A stretch of DNA of 22,577 bases from Bacilli bacterium (GCA_017550205.1 JAFZPS010000008.1:1-22577), one strand, 5' to 3'; numbered from the stretch's first letter, positions 7,322 through 15,433 are shown. The notes: generated from the sequence alone by a model not told the origin. Program-made: numbers and translations.

Positions 7322-10002
7322 AATATATGAGTCATGATGATATTAGAAAAACTTGGTTTAGATTTTTTGAAGGGAAAGGACATAAAGTATTTGAAAGTGC
7401 TCCTTTAATTCCTATTAATGATGATAGTTTATTATGGATTAATGCAGGAGTAGCCCCATTAAAAAAATATTTTGATGGTAGAGAAGTACCTGATTCTAGA
7501 AGAATAGTTAATATCCAAAAATGTATTAGAACTAATGATATAGAAAATGTTGGTATTACTAAGAGACATCAAACATTCTTTGAAATGATGGGAAACTTCT
7601 CTGTAGGAGATTATTTTAAGAATGAAGCAATTGCTTTTGCTTTTGAGTTATTAACTTCAGAAGAGTATTTTGGTATAGATAAAGATTTAATCTATGTAAC
7701 AGTATATTCAAAAGATTTTGAAGCTAGAGATAGATGGATAGATGTAGGGCTTGATCCTAAGCATATAGTACCATTAGAAGAAAATTTTTGGGAAATAGGT
7801 ACTGGACCATGTGGACCTGATTCAGAAATATTCTTTGATAGGGGAGAAAAATATGATCCAAATCACGATGCATTTAAGAAGTTTACAGAAGATAAAGACC
7901 AAGAAAGATATGTAGAAATTTGGAATAATGTATTTAGTCAATTTAATGCTACTGAAGGGATGGCTAGAGAAGATTATCCTGAATTACCTAGTAAAAATAT
8001 AGATACTGGTGCAGGGTTAGAAAGATGGTGTTGTATATTCCAAAATGTTGATTCTAACTTTGAAACAGATTTATTTAAACCAATTATTAAACATATAGAA
8101 GAATTATCTAAGAGTGAATATGTTGGTCAAAAAGAATTTAAAATTATAGCTGATCATATTCGTGCAATTACTTTTGCTTTAGCAGATGGTGCTTGTTTTG
8201 AAAATGTAGGTAGAGGTTATGTATTAAGAAGATTACTTCGAAGAAGTGTACGTATGGGTAAAACATTAGGATTTAATGAACCATTCTTATATAAAATAGT
8301 AAGTGATGTAGTAGATGTTATGAAGGATGCTTATCCATATTTAGTAGAAAAGAGACCTTTAGTTGAAGCACTAGTATTAGAAGAAGAAAAATTATTCTTA
8401 AAGACACTAGAAGCAGGAGAAAAGAGATTAAAAGAATTAGTAGAAGAATCAGAAGATGGTTCTATTAGTGGAGAAGAGGCATTTAAGTTATATGATACTT
8501 ATGGCTTCCCATTTGAACTTACAGAAGAATATTTAACTGATTTAGGATATAAAGTAAGTCGTGAAGAATTTGATAAATATATGAATGCTCAAAAAGAATT
8601 AGCTAAGAAGAATGCTAAGAATGTTAATTCTATGGCTAGTCAAAAGAAAGTATTATTAGATTTTAAAACACCTAGTGAGTTTGCTTATGGTATTTATAGA
8701 ATTAAGAGTAAAATTACTGCAATCTTCTCTAAAGACGAATTAGTTAATAGTATTGATCATGACACTTATGTAGCAGTAGAAAGAACTTGTTTTTATGCAG
8801 AAAGTGGTGGACAAGTTGCTGATACTGGTATGATTATTGGAGATAACTTTAAGGGACATGTAGTAGATGTATTTAAAGGACCTAATGGTCAGCATATACA
8901 TAAAGTTAAATTACTAGATGGAGTTATTTCTGTAGGTGATGAAGTAGAATTAGTTCTTGATAAAGATAAAAGACGTGAAACAGAAGTAAATCACTCTAGT
9001 GTACATATGATTCAATATGCTCTTCAACAAAATGTATCTAAATCAATTCATCAAGCAGGAAGTTATGTTGACTCTGATAAACTTAGATTTGATTTTAATT
9101 ATGCTGGTAAAATGACTGATGAAAAGATACTTGAAGTAGAAAAATTTGTTAATGATATGGCTCATGAAAATATTATAGTTTCTACTGAAGTAATGCCTAT
9201 AGATAAAGCTAAAGAAATGGGTGCTATGGCATTATTTAGTGAAAAGTATGGAGATATGGTTCGTGTAGTTAAAATAGGCAAATCTATTGAATTATGTGGA
9301 GGAACTCATGTTTCTAACACAAGTGAAATTAAAAATTTAGCTATTACTTTATGTGAATCTAAAGGAAGTAATGTTTATCGTATAGAAGCAGTTACTAATG
9401 ATAAAATAGAATCTAGTTTAATAGATATTATTGCTCCATATAATGAAGAAAAAATTAAATTATTAATGAAAGCTAGAAATATATTAGATGAGGCAGAGAA
9501 AAGTGGTATTAAATTAAACTTTGATGTTGATATTAATACTGATGCACCAAGTAGTTATAAAGATATTATTTATAATAAAAATGAACTTGAATATGTTCAT
9601 GATGAAGTAAAAGAATTAGAAAAGAAATATTATAGTCTTAAAGAAAAGTCTACTCTTCAAAACTTAGATATTTATAGAGAAAAGATACTTGAAGAGGATG
9701 GTATTAATAGATTAATAATGAGAGTAGAAAATAAAGATATTAATTTATTAAAGAGTATTGCTGATACATTAATTAATGAATTAGATAATGGATTTATATT
9801 CTTTATAAATGAAAAAGAGGATGGTAGTGTTAATTTTATAGCAAAAAGTAATTCTAAAGTTAATGCTGGATTTATAGTAAAAACAATTTCTACTTTATAT
9901 AATGGTAATGGTGGAGGAAGTCCTACTTTTGCTCAAGGTGGAGCTAAAGAAATAGATGATAATATTATTAGTGAAGTAGAAAAGGTAATTAATAATGGAT
10001 AG
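7318..10002 (+). CDS. alaS: Alanyl-tRNA synthetase
   Basis: Attaches alanine to tRNA-Ala. The 894-aa protein has the complete class II architecture: N-terminal catalytic domain (motif 1 region SAPLIPINDDSLLWINAGVA, motif 2 KRHQTFFEMMGNFSVGDYF, motif 3 GRGYVLRRLLRRSVR), the editing domain with the zinc-binding HSSVH (His559, His563) and CGGTH (Cys660, His664), and the C-Ala domain ending in NGGGSPTFAQGG. The editing motif is HSSVH-MIQ rather than the common HTATH-LL, but both metal-binding His residues are kept. The start overlaps the cmk stop by 4 nt and the end overlaps holA by 8 nt. The alanine T-box at the head of the operon fits this gene. Confidence 0.98.
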   Translation: MKYMSHDDIRKTWFRFFEGKGHKVFESAPLIPINDDSLLWINAGVAPLKKYFDGREVPDSRRIVNIQKCIRTNDIENVGITKRHQTFFEMMGNFSVGDYFKNEAIAFAFELLTSEEYFGIDKDLIYVTVYSKDFEARDRWIDVGLDPKHIVPLEENFWEIGTGPCGPDSEIFFDRGEKYDPNHDAFKKFTEDKDQERYVEIWNNVFSQFNATEGMAREDYPELPSKNIDTGAGLERWCCIFQNVDSNFETDLFKPIIKHIEELSKSEYVGQKEFKIIADHIRAITFALADGACFENVGRGYVLRRLLRRSVRMGKTLGFNEPFLYKIVSDVVDVMKDAYPYLVEKRPLVEALVLEEEKLFLKTLEAGEKRLKELVEESEDGSISGEEAFKLYDTYGFPFELTEEYLTDLGYKVSREEFDKYMNAQKELAKKNAKNVNSMASQKKVLLDFKTPSEFAYGIYRIKSKITAIFSKDELVNSIDHDTYVAVERTCFYAESGGQVADTGMIIGDNFKGHVVDVFKGPNGQHIHKVKLLDGVISVGDEVELVLDKDKRRETEVNHSSVHMIQYALQQNVSKSIHQAGSYVDSDKLRFDFNYAGKMTDEKILEVEKFVNDMAHENIIVSTEVMPIDKAKEMGAMALFSEKYGDMVRVVKIGKSIELCGGTHVSNTSEIKNLAITLCESKGSNVYRIEAVTNDKIESSLIDIIAPYNEEKIKLLMKARNILDEAEKSGIKLNFDVDINTDAPSSYKDIIYNKNELEYVHDEVKELEKKYYSLKEKSTLQNLDIYREKILEEDGINRLIMRVENKDINLLKSIADTLINELDNGFIFFINEKEDGSVNFIAKSNSKVNAGFIVKTISTLYNGNGGGSPTFAQGGAKEIDDNIISEVEKVINNG

Positions 10003-10918
10003 TTACTTAATAGAAAGTAGTGATTTCTTATCTTTTCAAAATGAAAAAGATAAATTAATAAAAGATAAGAATTTTATAGATTCTTTAATCAGTATTTATG
10101 ATTTAGAAGAAGTAGAAATAAGTAATGCTTTAGTAGATTTAGATACTTATGGTTTTCTAAGTACTAAGAAAGTAATAATATTATTAAATATTGAAAATAT
10201 AAAATATGATGATTATAAAAAAGATATAGATCATTTAATTAAATATATAGAAAATCCTAATCCAGATAATTTATTAATAATTTATTCTAAAGGAAATAAT
10301 ACTTTAAAAACTATAAAAGAATTAAAAAAAGTATGTAAAAATATAGAAGTAAATATAAGTATAAAAGATTATATTAAGAATACTTTTAAAGATTATAAAA
10401 TAAATTTTAAAGCTATTAATATGTTAGAAGAATATTGCTTAGATGATTTTACTAAAGTAGTAAGTGAATGCGATAAATTAAAAAATTATAAATGTAGTGA
10501 TAAAGTTATTACATGTGAAGATATAGATATTTTAGTTAATAAGAAATTAGGAGATTCTAGAGATTTAACATTTGCTTTTTCTAGAAGTTTAGCAGAAAAA
10601 AACAAAAAAGATTCTTTAGAAAAATATAGAGAATTATTAGAATATAATATAGAACCATTGAGTATAATAGGGTTACTTGCTAGTCAAATTAGAATTATAT
10701 ATCAAGTTAAATTATTAGAAGATAAAAAAGATAAAGATATTGCAGATATATTAGGTGAAAAAGAATTTAGAATTAAAAAGACTAGAGAACTTACTAGATT
10801 ATATTCTAAAGATGAATTACTTAGATTAATGCAAGAGTTAAGTAATATGGATTATAGATTAAAGACAGAAGATATTGATGGTAATAATTTAATTGAATTA
10901 TTTATATTAAATATATAA
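9995..10918 (+). CDS. holA: DNA polymerase III delta subunit
   Basis: The delta subunit of the clamp loader opens the beta clamp. The 307-aa protein is very divergent and Lys/Ile-rich, but the family layout is recognisable: domain 1 with the segment YGFLSTKKVIILLNIENI, DNLLIIYSKGNNTLKTIKELKK, the Cys/Glu-rich helical domain 2, and domain 3 with LAEKNKKDSLEKYRELLEYN, LSIIGLLASQIRIIYQVKLL and NMDYRLKTEDIDGNNLIELF. The last two blocks are typical for bacterial HolA (LLxxQxRxLxxxK and DxxIKTGxxDxxxxLExLL). It overlaps the end of alaS by 8 nt and closes the T-box operon with a strong terminator. Confidence 0.88.
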   Translation: MDSYLIESSDFLSFQNEKDKLIKDKNFIDSLISIYDLEEVEISNALVDLDTYGFLSTKKVIILLNIENIKYDDYKKDIDHLIKYIENPNPDNLLIIYSKGNNTLKTIKELKKVCKNIEVNISIKDYIKNTFKDYKINFKAINMLEEYCLDDFTKVVSECDKLKNYKCSDKVITCEDIDILVNKKLGDSRDLTFAFSRSLAEKNKKDSLEKYRELLEYNIEPLSIIGLLASQIRIIYQVKLLEDKKDKDIADILGEKEFRIKKTRELTRLYSKDELLRLMQELSNMDYRLKTEDIDGNNLIELFILNI

Positions 10919-10945
10919 AAAGATAGTATTAATTACTATCTTTTA
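10917..10945. terminator. Bidirectional terminator between holA and rarA
   Basis: Stem AAAAGATAGTA / TACTATCTTTT with a TTAAT loop at 10929-10933 and A/T runs on both sides. The stop codon of the convergent rarA lies in the loop. Confidence 0.85.
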
Positions 10946-12152
10946 TTTTTTCTATTTTATCATATATTTCTTTTATAGTTTTTTCATATCCTATATCTTT
11001 AGGATGATAATACTTTTTATCTTTTAATTTATCTGGTAAGTATTGTTGAACTACATAAGAACCTGGATAATCATGAGGATACTTATAATCTTTATTAGAA
11101 CTATCATTTTTTAAATGTTTTGGTATAGATCCTACATTACCATTTTCTATATCAGCTAGTGCTTCATCAAAAGCGACATGTGCTGTATTAGATTTAGGAG
11201 AAAGAGCCATTTCTGTAACAATAGTTCCTAAAGGAATTCTTGCTTCAGGAAGTCCAACACGTTCAGCTGCATTAATTGCTGCATCTAGTCTAGGACCAAT
11301 CGCAGGATTTGCTAGTCCGATATCTTCATAAGCTATAACACTTAATCTTCTATAGATAGAATCTAAATCACCTTCAATTACTAATCTTCCTAAATAGTGT
11401 AGTGCAGCATCTACGTCACTTCCACGTATTGATTTTTGTAATCCACTTAGTACATCGTAATGTCCATCACCATTTTTATCTGAGAAGAATACTGGTTTAT
11501 TATTTATACTTTTTATTTTATCTATTGTAATAGTTTTATCATCACTAGAGTAATATGCTATCTCTAGTAGATTATAAGCGTATCTTAAGTCATTAGAAGA
11601 GATTTTAGCAATATACTCGATTACTTTATTATCTATTTTAATATCACTTAATTCTGGACTTTTTATGGCTTTTTTAAGGCCTTCTATAATATCTTTTTCT
11701 TCTAATTCTTTAAGTTCAAATAATTGGCATCTACTTCTAATAGCTGGATTAATAGAATGGTATGGATTAGATGTAGTCATACCAATTAATGTAATAAGTC
11801 CACTTTCCATTACTGGTAATAATAAATCTTGTTTATCTTTATTTAATCTATGAATTTCATCCATTATAAGAACTAATTCTCCATACATTTTAGCTTCTTC
11901 TATAGCTATATCAAAATCTTTTTTATTATTAGTAGTAGCATTTAAAAATCTATAATGAACATCTAATTCATTTACTAATGCATTTGCTATACTAGTTTTA
12001 CCAATACCTGGTTTACCATATAGTATCATAGAAAATAATTTCTTATTTTTTACTAAGTTAGTTAATATTTTATCTTTACCAATTAAATGTTTTTGCCCTA
12101 TAACATCTTTTAATGTTTTAGGAGACATTTTTATAGCTAATGGTTTTGACAT
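10929..12152 (-). CDS. rarA: Replication-associated recombination ATPase RarA/MgsA
   Basis: A clamp-loader-like AAA+ ATPase that acts at stalled replication forks. It is 407 aa, a normal length. Visible parts: SPKTLKDVIGQKHLIG (the N-terminal box preceding the ATPase), Walker A GKPGIGKTS, Walker B LVLIMDEIHRLNKDKQD, sensor 1 LIGMTTSNP, arginine-finger region NPAIRSRCQLFEL, then the C-terminal MgsA domain with KSIRGSDVDAALHYLGRL, YEDIGLANP and GPRLDAAINAAERVGLPEAR. The open frame extends to a GTG at 12161 that is part of the AGGTGA ribosome binding site; the ATG at 12152 with 6-nt spacing is the real start. It is divergent from xerD with overlapping promoters and convergent with holA. Confidence 0.95.
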   Translation of the reverse strand: MSKPLAIKMSPKTLKDVIGQKHLIGKDKILTNLVKNKKLFSMILYGKPGIGKTSIANALVNELDVHYRFLNATTNNKKDFDIAIEEAKMYGELVLIMDEIHRLNKDKQDLLLPVMESGLITLIGMTTSNPYHSINPAIRSRCQLFELKELEEKDIIEGLKKAIKSPELSDIKIDNKVIEYIAKISSNDLRYAYNLLEIAYYSSDDKTITIDKIKSINNKPVFFSDKNGDGHYDVLSGLQKSIRGSDVDAALHYLGRLVIEGDLDSIYRRLSVIAYEDIGLANPAIGPRLDAAINAAERVGLPEARIPLGTIVTEMALSPKSNTAHVAFDEALADIENGNVGSIPKHLKNDSSNKDYKYPHDYPGSYVVQQYLPDKLKDKKYYHPKDIGYEKTIKEIYDKIEKIKDSN

Positions 12153-12170
12153 AGTTATCACCTAATATTT

Positions 12171-12199
12171 ATTTTATCAAATAATAGGAAAATTGTAAA
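12171..12199 (-). promoter_or_regulatory. rarA promoter
   Basis: On the minus strand TTTACA (12199-12194), 17 bp, TAAAAT (12176-12171), with TG one base before the -10. The -35 box occupies the same bases as the -35 box of the divergent xerD promoter. Confidence 0.65.
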
Positions 12200-12221
12200 A
12201 ATATAGTTTTTTTAGTATAAT
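12193..12221 (+). promoter_or_regulatory. xerD promoter
   Basis: TTGTAA (12193-12198), 17 bp, TATAAT (12216-12221), about 18 bp before the xerD ATG. It shares the 7-bp core TTGTAAA with the rarA promoter read from the other strand. Confidence 0.7.
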
Positions 12222-12238
12222 ATGTATAGGTGAAATGT

Positions 12239-13129
12239 ATGAAAATAGAAGATGCAATTCAAGACTTTTTAAATTACTGTATCTTTGAGAAAGGATTATC
12301 TGATAAGAGTAGGGAATCTTATGATAATGATTTAAAGATATATAAAGAATTTCTTAAGAAAAGAAGTATAGTAGATGTATCTAAAATAAGAAGTGACGAT
12401 ATAAAATCTTTCTTAAAAAGTAGAAGTAATGAAGAGAGTTCTACTATAGCTCATAACCTAACAGTAATTAAAAATTTTCATACATATTTATTAAAAGAAA
12501 ATATTGTTAAAACTGATGTATCTGAGTTTATAGATAGACCAAAACTTAGAAAGAGTTTACCTAAGACTTTAAGTGTAGAAGATATTGATAAATTACTTGA
12601 TATTAAACTAGATAGTCCATTTGACTACCGTAATAAAGCTATGTTAGAATTAATGTATGGTTGTGGTTTAAGAGTTAGTGAACTTGTAAATTTAACTCTT
12701 AATGATATAGATATGACTAACTCATTAATTAGAATCTTAGGAAAAGGTTCTAAAGAAAGAGAAATACCAATAGGAGAATATTCTATTTATTATTTAAAAA
12801 AATATTTAAATATAAGAGAAGATTTATTAAAAGGTAAATCATGTAATAAGTTATTTTTAAATAATCATGGATCTAGTATTTCTAGACAAGGATTTTTTAA
12901 AATGTTAAAACAATTACTAAAAGAAAAAGGATTAAATACTGAAGTATCTCCTCATACTTTAAGGCATTCATTTGCTACTCATTTAATTAATAGGGGAGCA
13001 GATCTTAGAAGTATACAAGAGATGTTAGGACATTCAGATATTTCAACAACTAAAATATATACTAAAGTTAGTGATGACAAGGTTTTAGCTGAATATAATC
13101 TTCATCATTATCGTAGTACAAAGGAGTAA
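12239..13129 (+). CDS. xerD: Tyrosine recombinase XerD
   Basis: Site-specific recombinase that with XerC (or alone in some Firmicutes-like genomes) resolves chromosome dimers at dif. The 296-aa protein has the N-terminal SAM-like core-binding domain (residues 1-90) and a full catalytic set: Arg145 in GCGLRVSELVNL, Lys169 in GKGSKERE, His239 and Arg242 in SPHTLRHSFATHL, His265 in LGHSDISTT and Tyr274 in KIYTKV. The frame is open to a GTG at 12230 inside the AGGTG ribosome binding site; the ATG at 12239 is the correct start. deoB follows 4 nt after the stop, the same xerD-deoB order known in Bacillus (ripX-drm), which supports the housekeeping XerD identity rather than a mobile-element integrase. 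Confidence 0.93.
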   Translation: MKIEDAIQDFLNYCIFEKGLSDKSRESYDNDLKIYKEFLKKRSIVDVSKIRSDDIKSFLKSRSNEESSTIAHNLTVIKNFHTYLLKENIVKTDVSEFIDRPKLRKSLPKTLSVEDIDKLLDIKLDSPFDYRNKAMLELMYGCGLRVSELVNLTLNDIDMTNSLIRILGKGSKEREIPIGEYSIYYLKKYLNIREDLLKGKSCNKLFLNNHGSSISRQGFFKMLKQLLKEKGLNTEVSPHTLRHSFATHLINRGADLRSIQEMLGHSDISTTKIYTKVSDDKVLAEYNLHHYRSTKE

Positions 13130-13133
13130 GATT

Positions 13134-14303
13134 ATGAAGTTTAAAAGAATATTTTTATTAATAATTGATTCTTTAGGAGTAGGGGAAACACCAGATGCTG
13201 TTAACTTTGGTGATGCTGGTGCTAATACTTTAGGTCATGTATTAGAAAATAATGATTTGTTTATACCAAATCTAAAGAAAATTGGTTTTTTAGATACATT
13301 AAATATGAGTGAAAATGAAGATGTAGATGCATATTATACTATTGTTAAACCTGCATTCCCATCAAAAGATACTTTGAATGCTCATTATGAAATGTTTGGT
13401 ATAAAAAATACTATTCCGTTTAATACATTTAATAATGGTTTTACTTATGATATTTTATCTGAAATAGAAAAAATAACTGGTAGAGGTATTATAGGTAATG
13501 TTTGTTGTAATGATGATAGTATTATTCAAGAACTAGGTGAAAGACAATATAATTATGGTTCTTTAATAGTTTATACTTCATCTGATTCAGATATTCAAAT
13601 AGCTGCTCATGAAGATTCAATACCTATTGCTACACTTCATGAATATTGTGAAAAAATACGTACATTGATAGAAAGATTAGATTGGAAGATTGCTAGAGTA
13701 ATCGCAAGACCATTTAATGGTACTCCAGGTAATTATAAATTTATAAATAGTGGTAGACGTGATTATACTATGAAACCTCCTAGAAAAAGTATTTTAGATA
13801 AATTAAATGAAGCTAATTATAATGTTATTGGTATTGGTAAAATTAATGATTTATTTGATGGGGTAGGTATAAATAAAACTATTAAAGCTACAAATAATAA
13901 TGAAGCTATTAATAAATTAACAGATATAATGGATAAGAATTTCACTGGATTATGTATAACTAATTTATGTGATTTTGATTCATTATATGGATATATTAGA
14001 GATGCTGAAGGATATGGTAGGTCTATTGAAGAATTAGATGTAGACATTCCAATTATATTAAATAAACTTGAATTAGATGATTTACTTATAATAACTTCTG
14101 ATCATGGAAAAGATCCTACTATGAGTGATGGTAATCAACATACAAGAGAACATCTACCATTAATTCTATATAGTAGAAACTTTAAGAAACCTAAACGTTT
14201 AGAACAATTAGATACTTTAGCTAGTATTGGTGCTTTAATCGCTGATAATTTTGATATAGAAATGCCCGAAATTGGTGCTAGTATTCTAGAAGAATTAGAG
14301 TAG
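13134..14303 (+). CDS. deoB: Phosphopentomutase (divergent)
   Basis: Interconverts ribose/deoxyribose 1-phosphate and 5-phosphate in nucleoside salvage; alkaline-phosphatase superfamily with two metal ions. Length (389 aa) is standard. Seen: the metal-binding start LLIIDSLGVGETPDA, GDAGANTLGHVLE, the nucleophile segment SKDTLNAHYEMFG with Thr80, RPFNGTPGNYKF, CDFDSLYGYIRDAEGYG, LLIITSDHGKDPT and HTREHLPLILYSR. Several usually strict positions differ: the common TGHWEMMG is NAHYEMFG and DHGNDPT is DHGKDPT, so this is an outlying branch, though the likely nucleophile Thr and metal-binding Asp/His residues are kept. It is cotranscribed with xerD (4-bp gap); no purine nucleoside phosphorylase follows, unlike in Bacillus. 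Confidence 0.92.
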   Translation: MKFKRIFLLIIDSLGVGETPDAVNFGDAGANTLGHVLENNDLFIPNLKKIGFLDTLNMSENEDVDAYYTIVKPAFPSKDTLNAHYEMFGIKNTIPFNTFNNGFTYDILSEIEKITGRGIIGNVCCNDDSIIQELGERQYNYGSLIVYTSSDSDIQIAAHEDSIPIATLHEYCEKIRTLIERLDWKIARVIARPFNGTPGNYKFINSGRRDYTMKPPRKSILDKLNEANYNVIGIGKINDLFDGVGINKTIKATNNNEAINKLTDIMDKNFTGLCITNLCDFDSLYGYIRDAEGYGRSIEELDVDIPIILNKLELDDLLIITSDHGKDPTMSDGNQHTREHLPLILYSRNFKKPKRLEQLDTLASIGALIADNFDIEMPEIGASILEELE

Positions 14304-14312
14304 GGTGATAAT

Positions 14313-14999
14313 ATGAATAAAGTTGCAATAATTATAATATGTATAATTGCTGGAATAGCTGGAATTGGTCTAACCATAGGAGCTGGAATTGTAGTATATA
14401 ATGCAGTATTTAATAGTGGTAAGAAATGTGATGATCCAGATGGACCAGTAGAATATAAACCAATAATTTATTTATATCCAGAAGAGGAAATAGATGTTAC
14501 TGTTAAACTTGGATATAAAGATAAATTACTTGTAAGTTATCCAGAATATATTGATGAATGGAAAGTAACTGCTAAACCTGATGGTACTTTAATTGATAAA
14601 AATACTGGTAGAGAATTATACTCTTTATATTGGGAAGGTAAACATACTGAACCTGTTATATTAGATGAAGGCTTTGTAGTAAAGGGTAGTGAATCAATTA
14701 AATTCTTAGAAGAAAAGCTTGCTATACTTGGTCTTAATGAAAAAGAATCTGAAGAATTTATAATATATTGGTTACCTAAGTTACAAGAAAACAACTACAA
14801 CTATATTAGATTTGCTGATATAGAAGAAATTAATAAGAATATGCCTTTAGAATTTTCTAAAGAACCAGATACTATTATAAGAGTTTTAATGCAATTTAAA
14901 GCATTAGATAAACCTATCAAAGTTAAAGAACAAAAACTAGAAACACCAAATAGAGTAGGCTTTGTAGTAGTAGAATGGGGCGGATCTATAATAAAATAA
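14313..14999 (+). CDS. Membrane-anchored extracytoplasmic protein with a 'KPIIYLYP' domain, function unknown
   Basis: The 228-aa product has one N-terminal transmembrane helix (residues 4-32, Ile/Gly/Ala-rich) followed by a short CDDPDG linker and a globular domain of about 180 residues outside the membrane. The domain opens with YKPIIYLYPEEEIDVTVKL and continues with YPEYIDEWKVTAKPDGTLID, RELYSLYWEG, and VEWGG near the end. Proteins opening with KP-(I/V)-IYLYP and a predicted beta-rich fold recur among Gram-positive gut bacteria as conserved hypotheticals as far as I recall; I know of no assigned function. It follows deoB by 9 bp and has a good GGGTGATA ribosome binding site, so it is probably the last gene of the xerD-deoB unit, ended by a terminator. 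Confidence 0.75.
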   Translation: MNKVAIIIICIIAGIAGIGLTIGAGIVVYNAVFNSGKKCDDPDGPVEYKPIIYLYPEEEIDVTVKLGYKDKLLVSYPEYIDEWKVTAKPDGTLIDKNTGRELYSLYWEGKHTEPVILDEGFVVKGSESIKFLEEKLAILGLNEKESEEFIIYWLPKLQENNYNYIRFADIEEINKNMPLEFSKEPDTIIRVLMQFKALDKPIKVKEQKLETPNRVGFVVVEWGGSIIK

Positions 15000-15027
15000 A
15001 AGATGCATTTATCTGCATCTTTTTTTA
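14998..15027. terminator. Bidirectional terminator after the YLYP protein
   Basis: Stem AAAAGATGCA / TGCATCTTTT with loop TTTATC (15008-15013), T run to 15027 on the plus strand and a weaker T-rich tail on the minus strand. It contains the stop codon of the Cys-rich ORF on the other strand. Its core (AGATGC/GCATCT) repeats that of the sigE terminator. Confidence 0.85.
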
Positions 15028-15188
15028 TTGCTACAATTACTTTCTGAATTAACTTCATATTCATTATCAGTAATGGTACTTTTATTTTTAGAATAATTTG
15101 TAGTAGAGGAGTTATTACAATTTTTACATGCATCCCCTACCTTAGAATTCTTACAATTACTGTAATGATATTTATGTCTTTTTTTCAT
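15009..15188 (-). CDS. 59-aa Cys-rich, Lys/Asn/Ser-rich small protein
   Basis: A short ORF with a strong ribosome binding site (TAGGAGG, 10 nt before the ATG) and a TATAAT at 15236-15231 on the same strand. The product begins MKKRHKYHYSNCKNSK, with Cys at residues 12, 21, 24, 52 and 58, including a CKNC pair (21-24); the rest is Asn/Ser/Thr/Lys-rich without hydrophobic segments. No signal peptide is visible. Composition and the aromatic/His/Cys-rich start would suit a small spore coat or crust-type protein in a spore former, or a zinc-binding peptide; neither can be shown. Its stop codon sits in the loop of the shared terminator, which argues that the ORF limits are real. Confidence 0.6.
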   Translation of the reverse strand: MKKRHKYHYSNCKNSKVGDACKNCNNSSTTNYSKNKSTITDNEYEVNSESNCSNKKRCR

Positions 15189-15230
15189 TAAATTTAACCT
15201 CCTAATACTAGGATGTATATTTTTAATAAA

Positions 15231-15236
15231 ATTATA
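15231..15236 (-). promoter_or_regulatory. Possible -10 element of the Cys-rich small gene
   Basis: TATAAT on the minus strand, about 43 bp before the ATG. No clear -35 box at 16-18 bp upstream, because that stretch is AT repeat. Confidence 0.35.
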
Positions 15237-15240
15237 CTAT

Positions 15241-15317
15241 ATATATCCTTATTATATATAATATAAGGATATAATACGCATATATATCATTATTATATAT
15301 AAATATAAGGATATAAT
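15241..15317. repeat. Two tandem AT-rich palindromic repeats of about 36 bp (offset 41 bp)
   Basis: Copy A runs 15241-15275 and copy B 15282-15317. Both read ATATATC-(C/A)-TTATTATATATA-(A)-ATATAAGGATATAAT, differing by one substitution and one inserted A. Copy A forms a perfect 10-bp hairpin (15243-15252 with 15263-15272); copy B is imperfect because of the substitution. Each copy ends in GGATATAAT, which is also a consensus -10 sequence on the plus strand. A degenerate third copy lies at about 15433-15470. Confidence 0.7.
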
Positions 15318-15340
15318 GCATGAACTATTCATTAGATTTA

Positions 15341-15433
15341 ATCTCGTGATTTTAGGTGGATAATTACCCATCTAAGGGGAGATAAATCCCTTAGATTGCA
15401 CTACACTATTTTAACTAAAAAAATAGTAGTGGA
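15341..15433 (+). ncRNA. Candidate structured RNA of unknown class
   Basis: Three hairpins lie next to each other in an island that is less AT-rich than its surroundings. Hairpin 1: 15352-15359 with 15368-15375 (8 bp, one G-U). Hairpin 2: 15372-15378 with 15388-15394 (7 bp, 9-nt loop). Hairpin 3: 15399-15403/15406-15412 with 15420-15426/15427-15431 (12 bp with a 2-nt bulge). Hairpins 1 and 2 compete for 15372-15375, and AATCT (15340-15344) can pair with AGATT (15393-15397) to close a junction. No ORF fits. It may be an RNA on either strand, or DNA structure. I could not match it to a known riboswitch or ribozyme. Confidence 0.35.

Noticed and set aside
12230..12238. Upstream GTG start for xerD (likewise GTG at 12161 for rarA, TTG at 4627 for yigZ, ATG at 18736 for the CotF-like gene, ATG at 21769 for the 210-aa gene)
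   Set aside because: These codons lie inside, directly next to, or upstream of the ribosome binding site; the downstream ATG has normal spacing in each case.
12239..13129. Phage or integrative-element integrase
   Set aside because: Sequence and the conserved neighbour deoB indicate chromosomal XerD; no att-like repeats, tRNA junction or phage genes next to it.
14801..15133. 110-aa minus-strand ORF across the end of the YLYP gene and the small Cys-rich ORF
   Set aside because: The Cys-rich ORF in another frame has a strong ribosome binding site, whereas this one has none and would read through the shared terminator.
15354..15362. GGTGGATAA, one mismatch from a DnaA box (read TGTGGATAA)
   Set aside because: A single imperfect box next to AT repeats is not enough for an origin; no dnaA or dnaN and no box cluster nearby.
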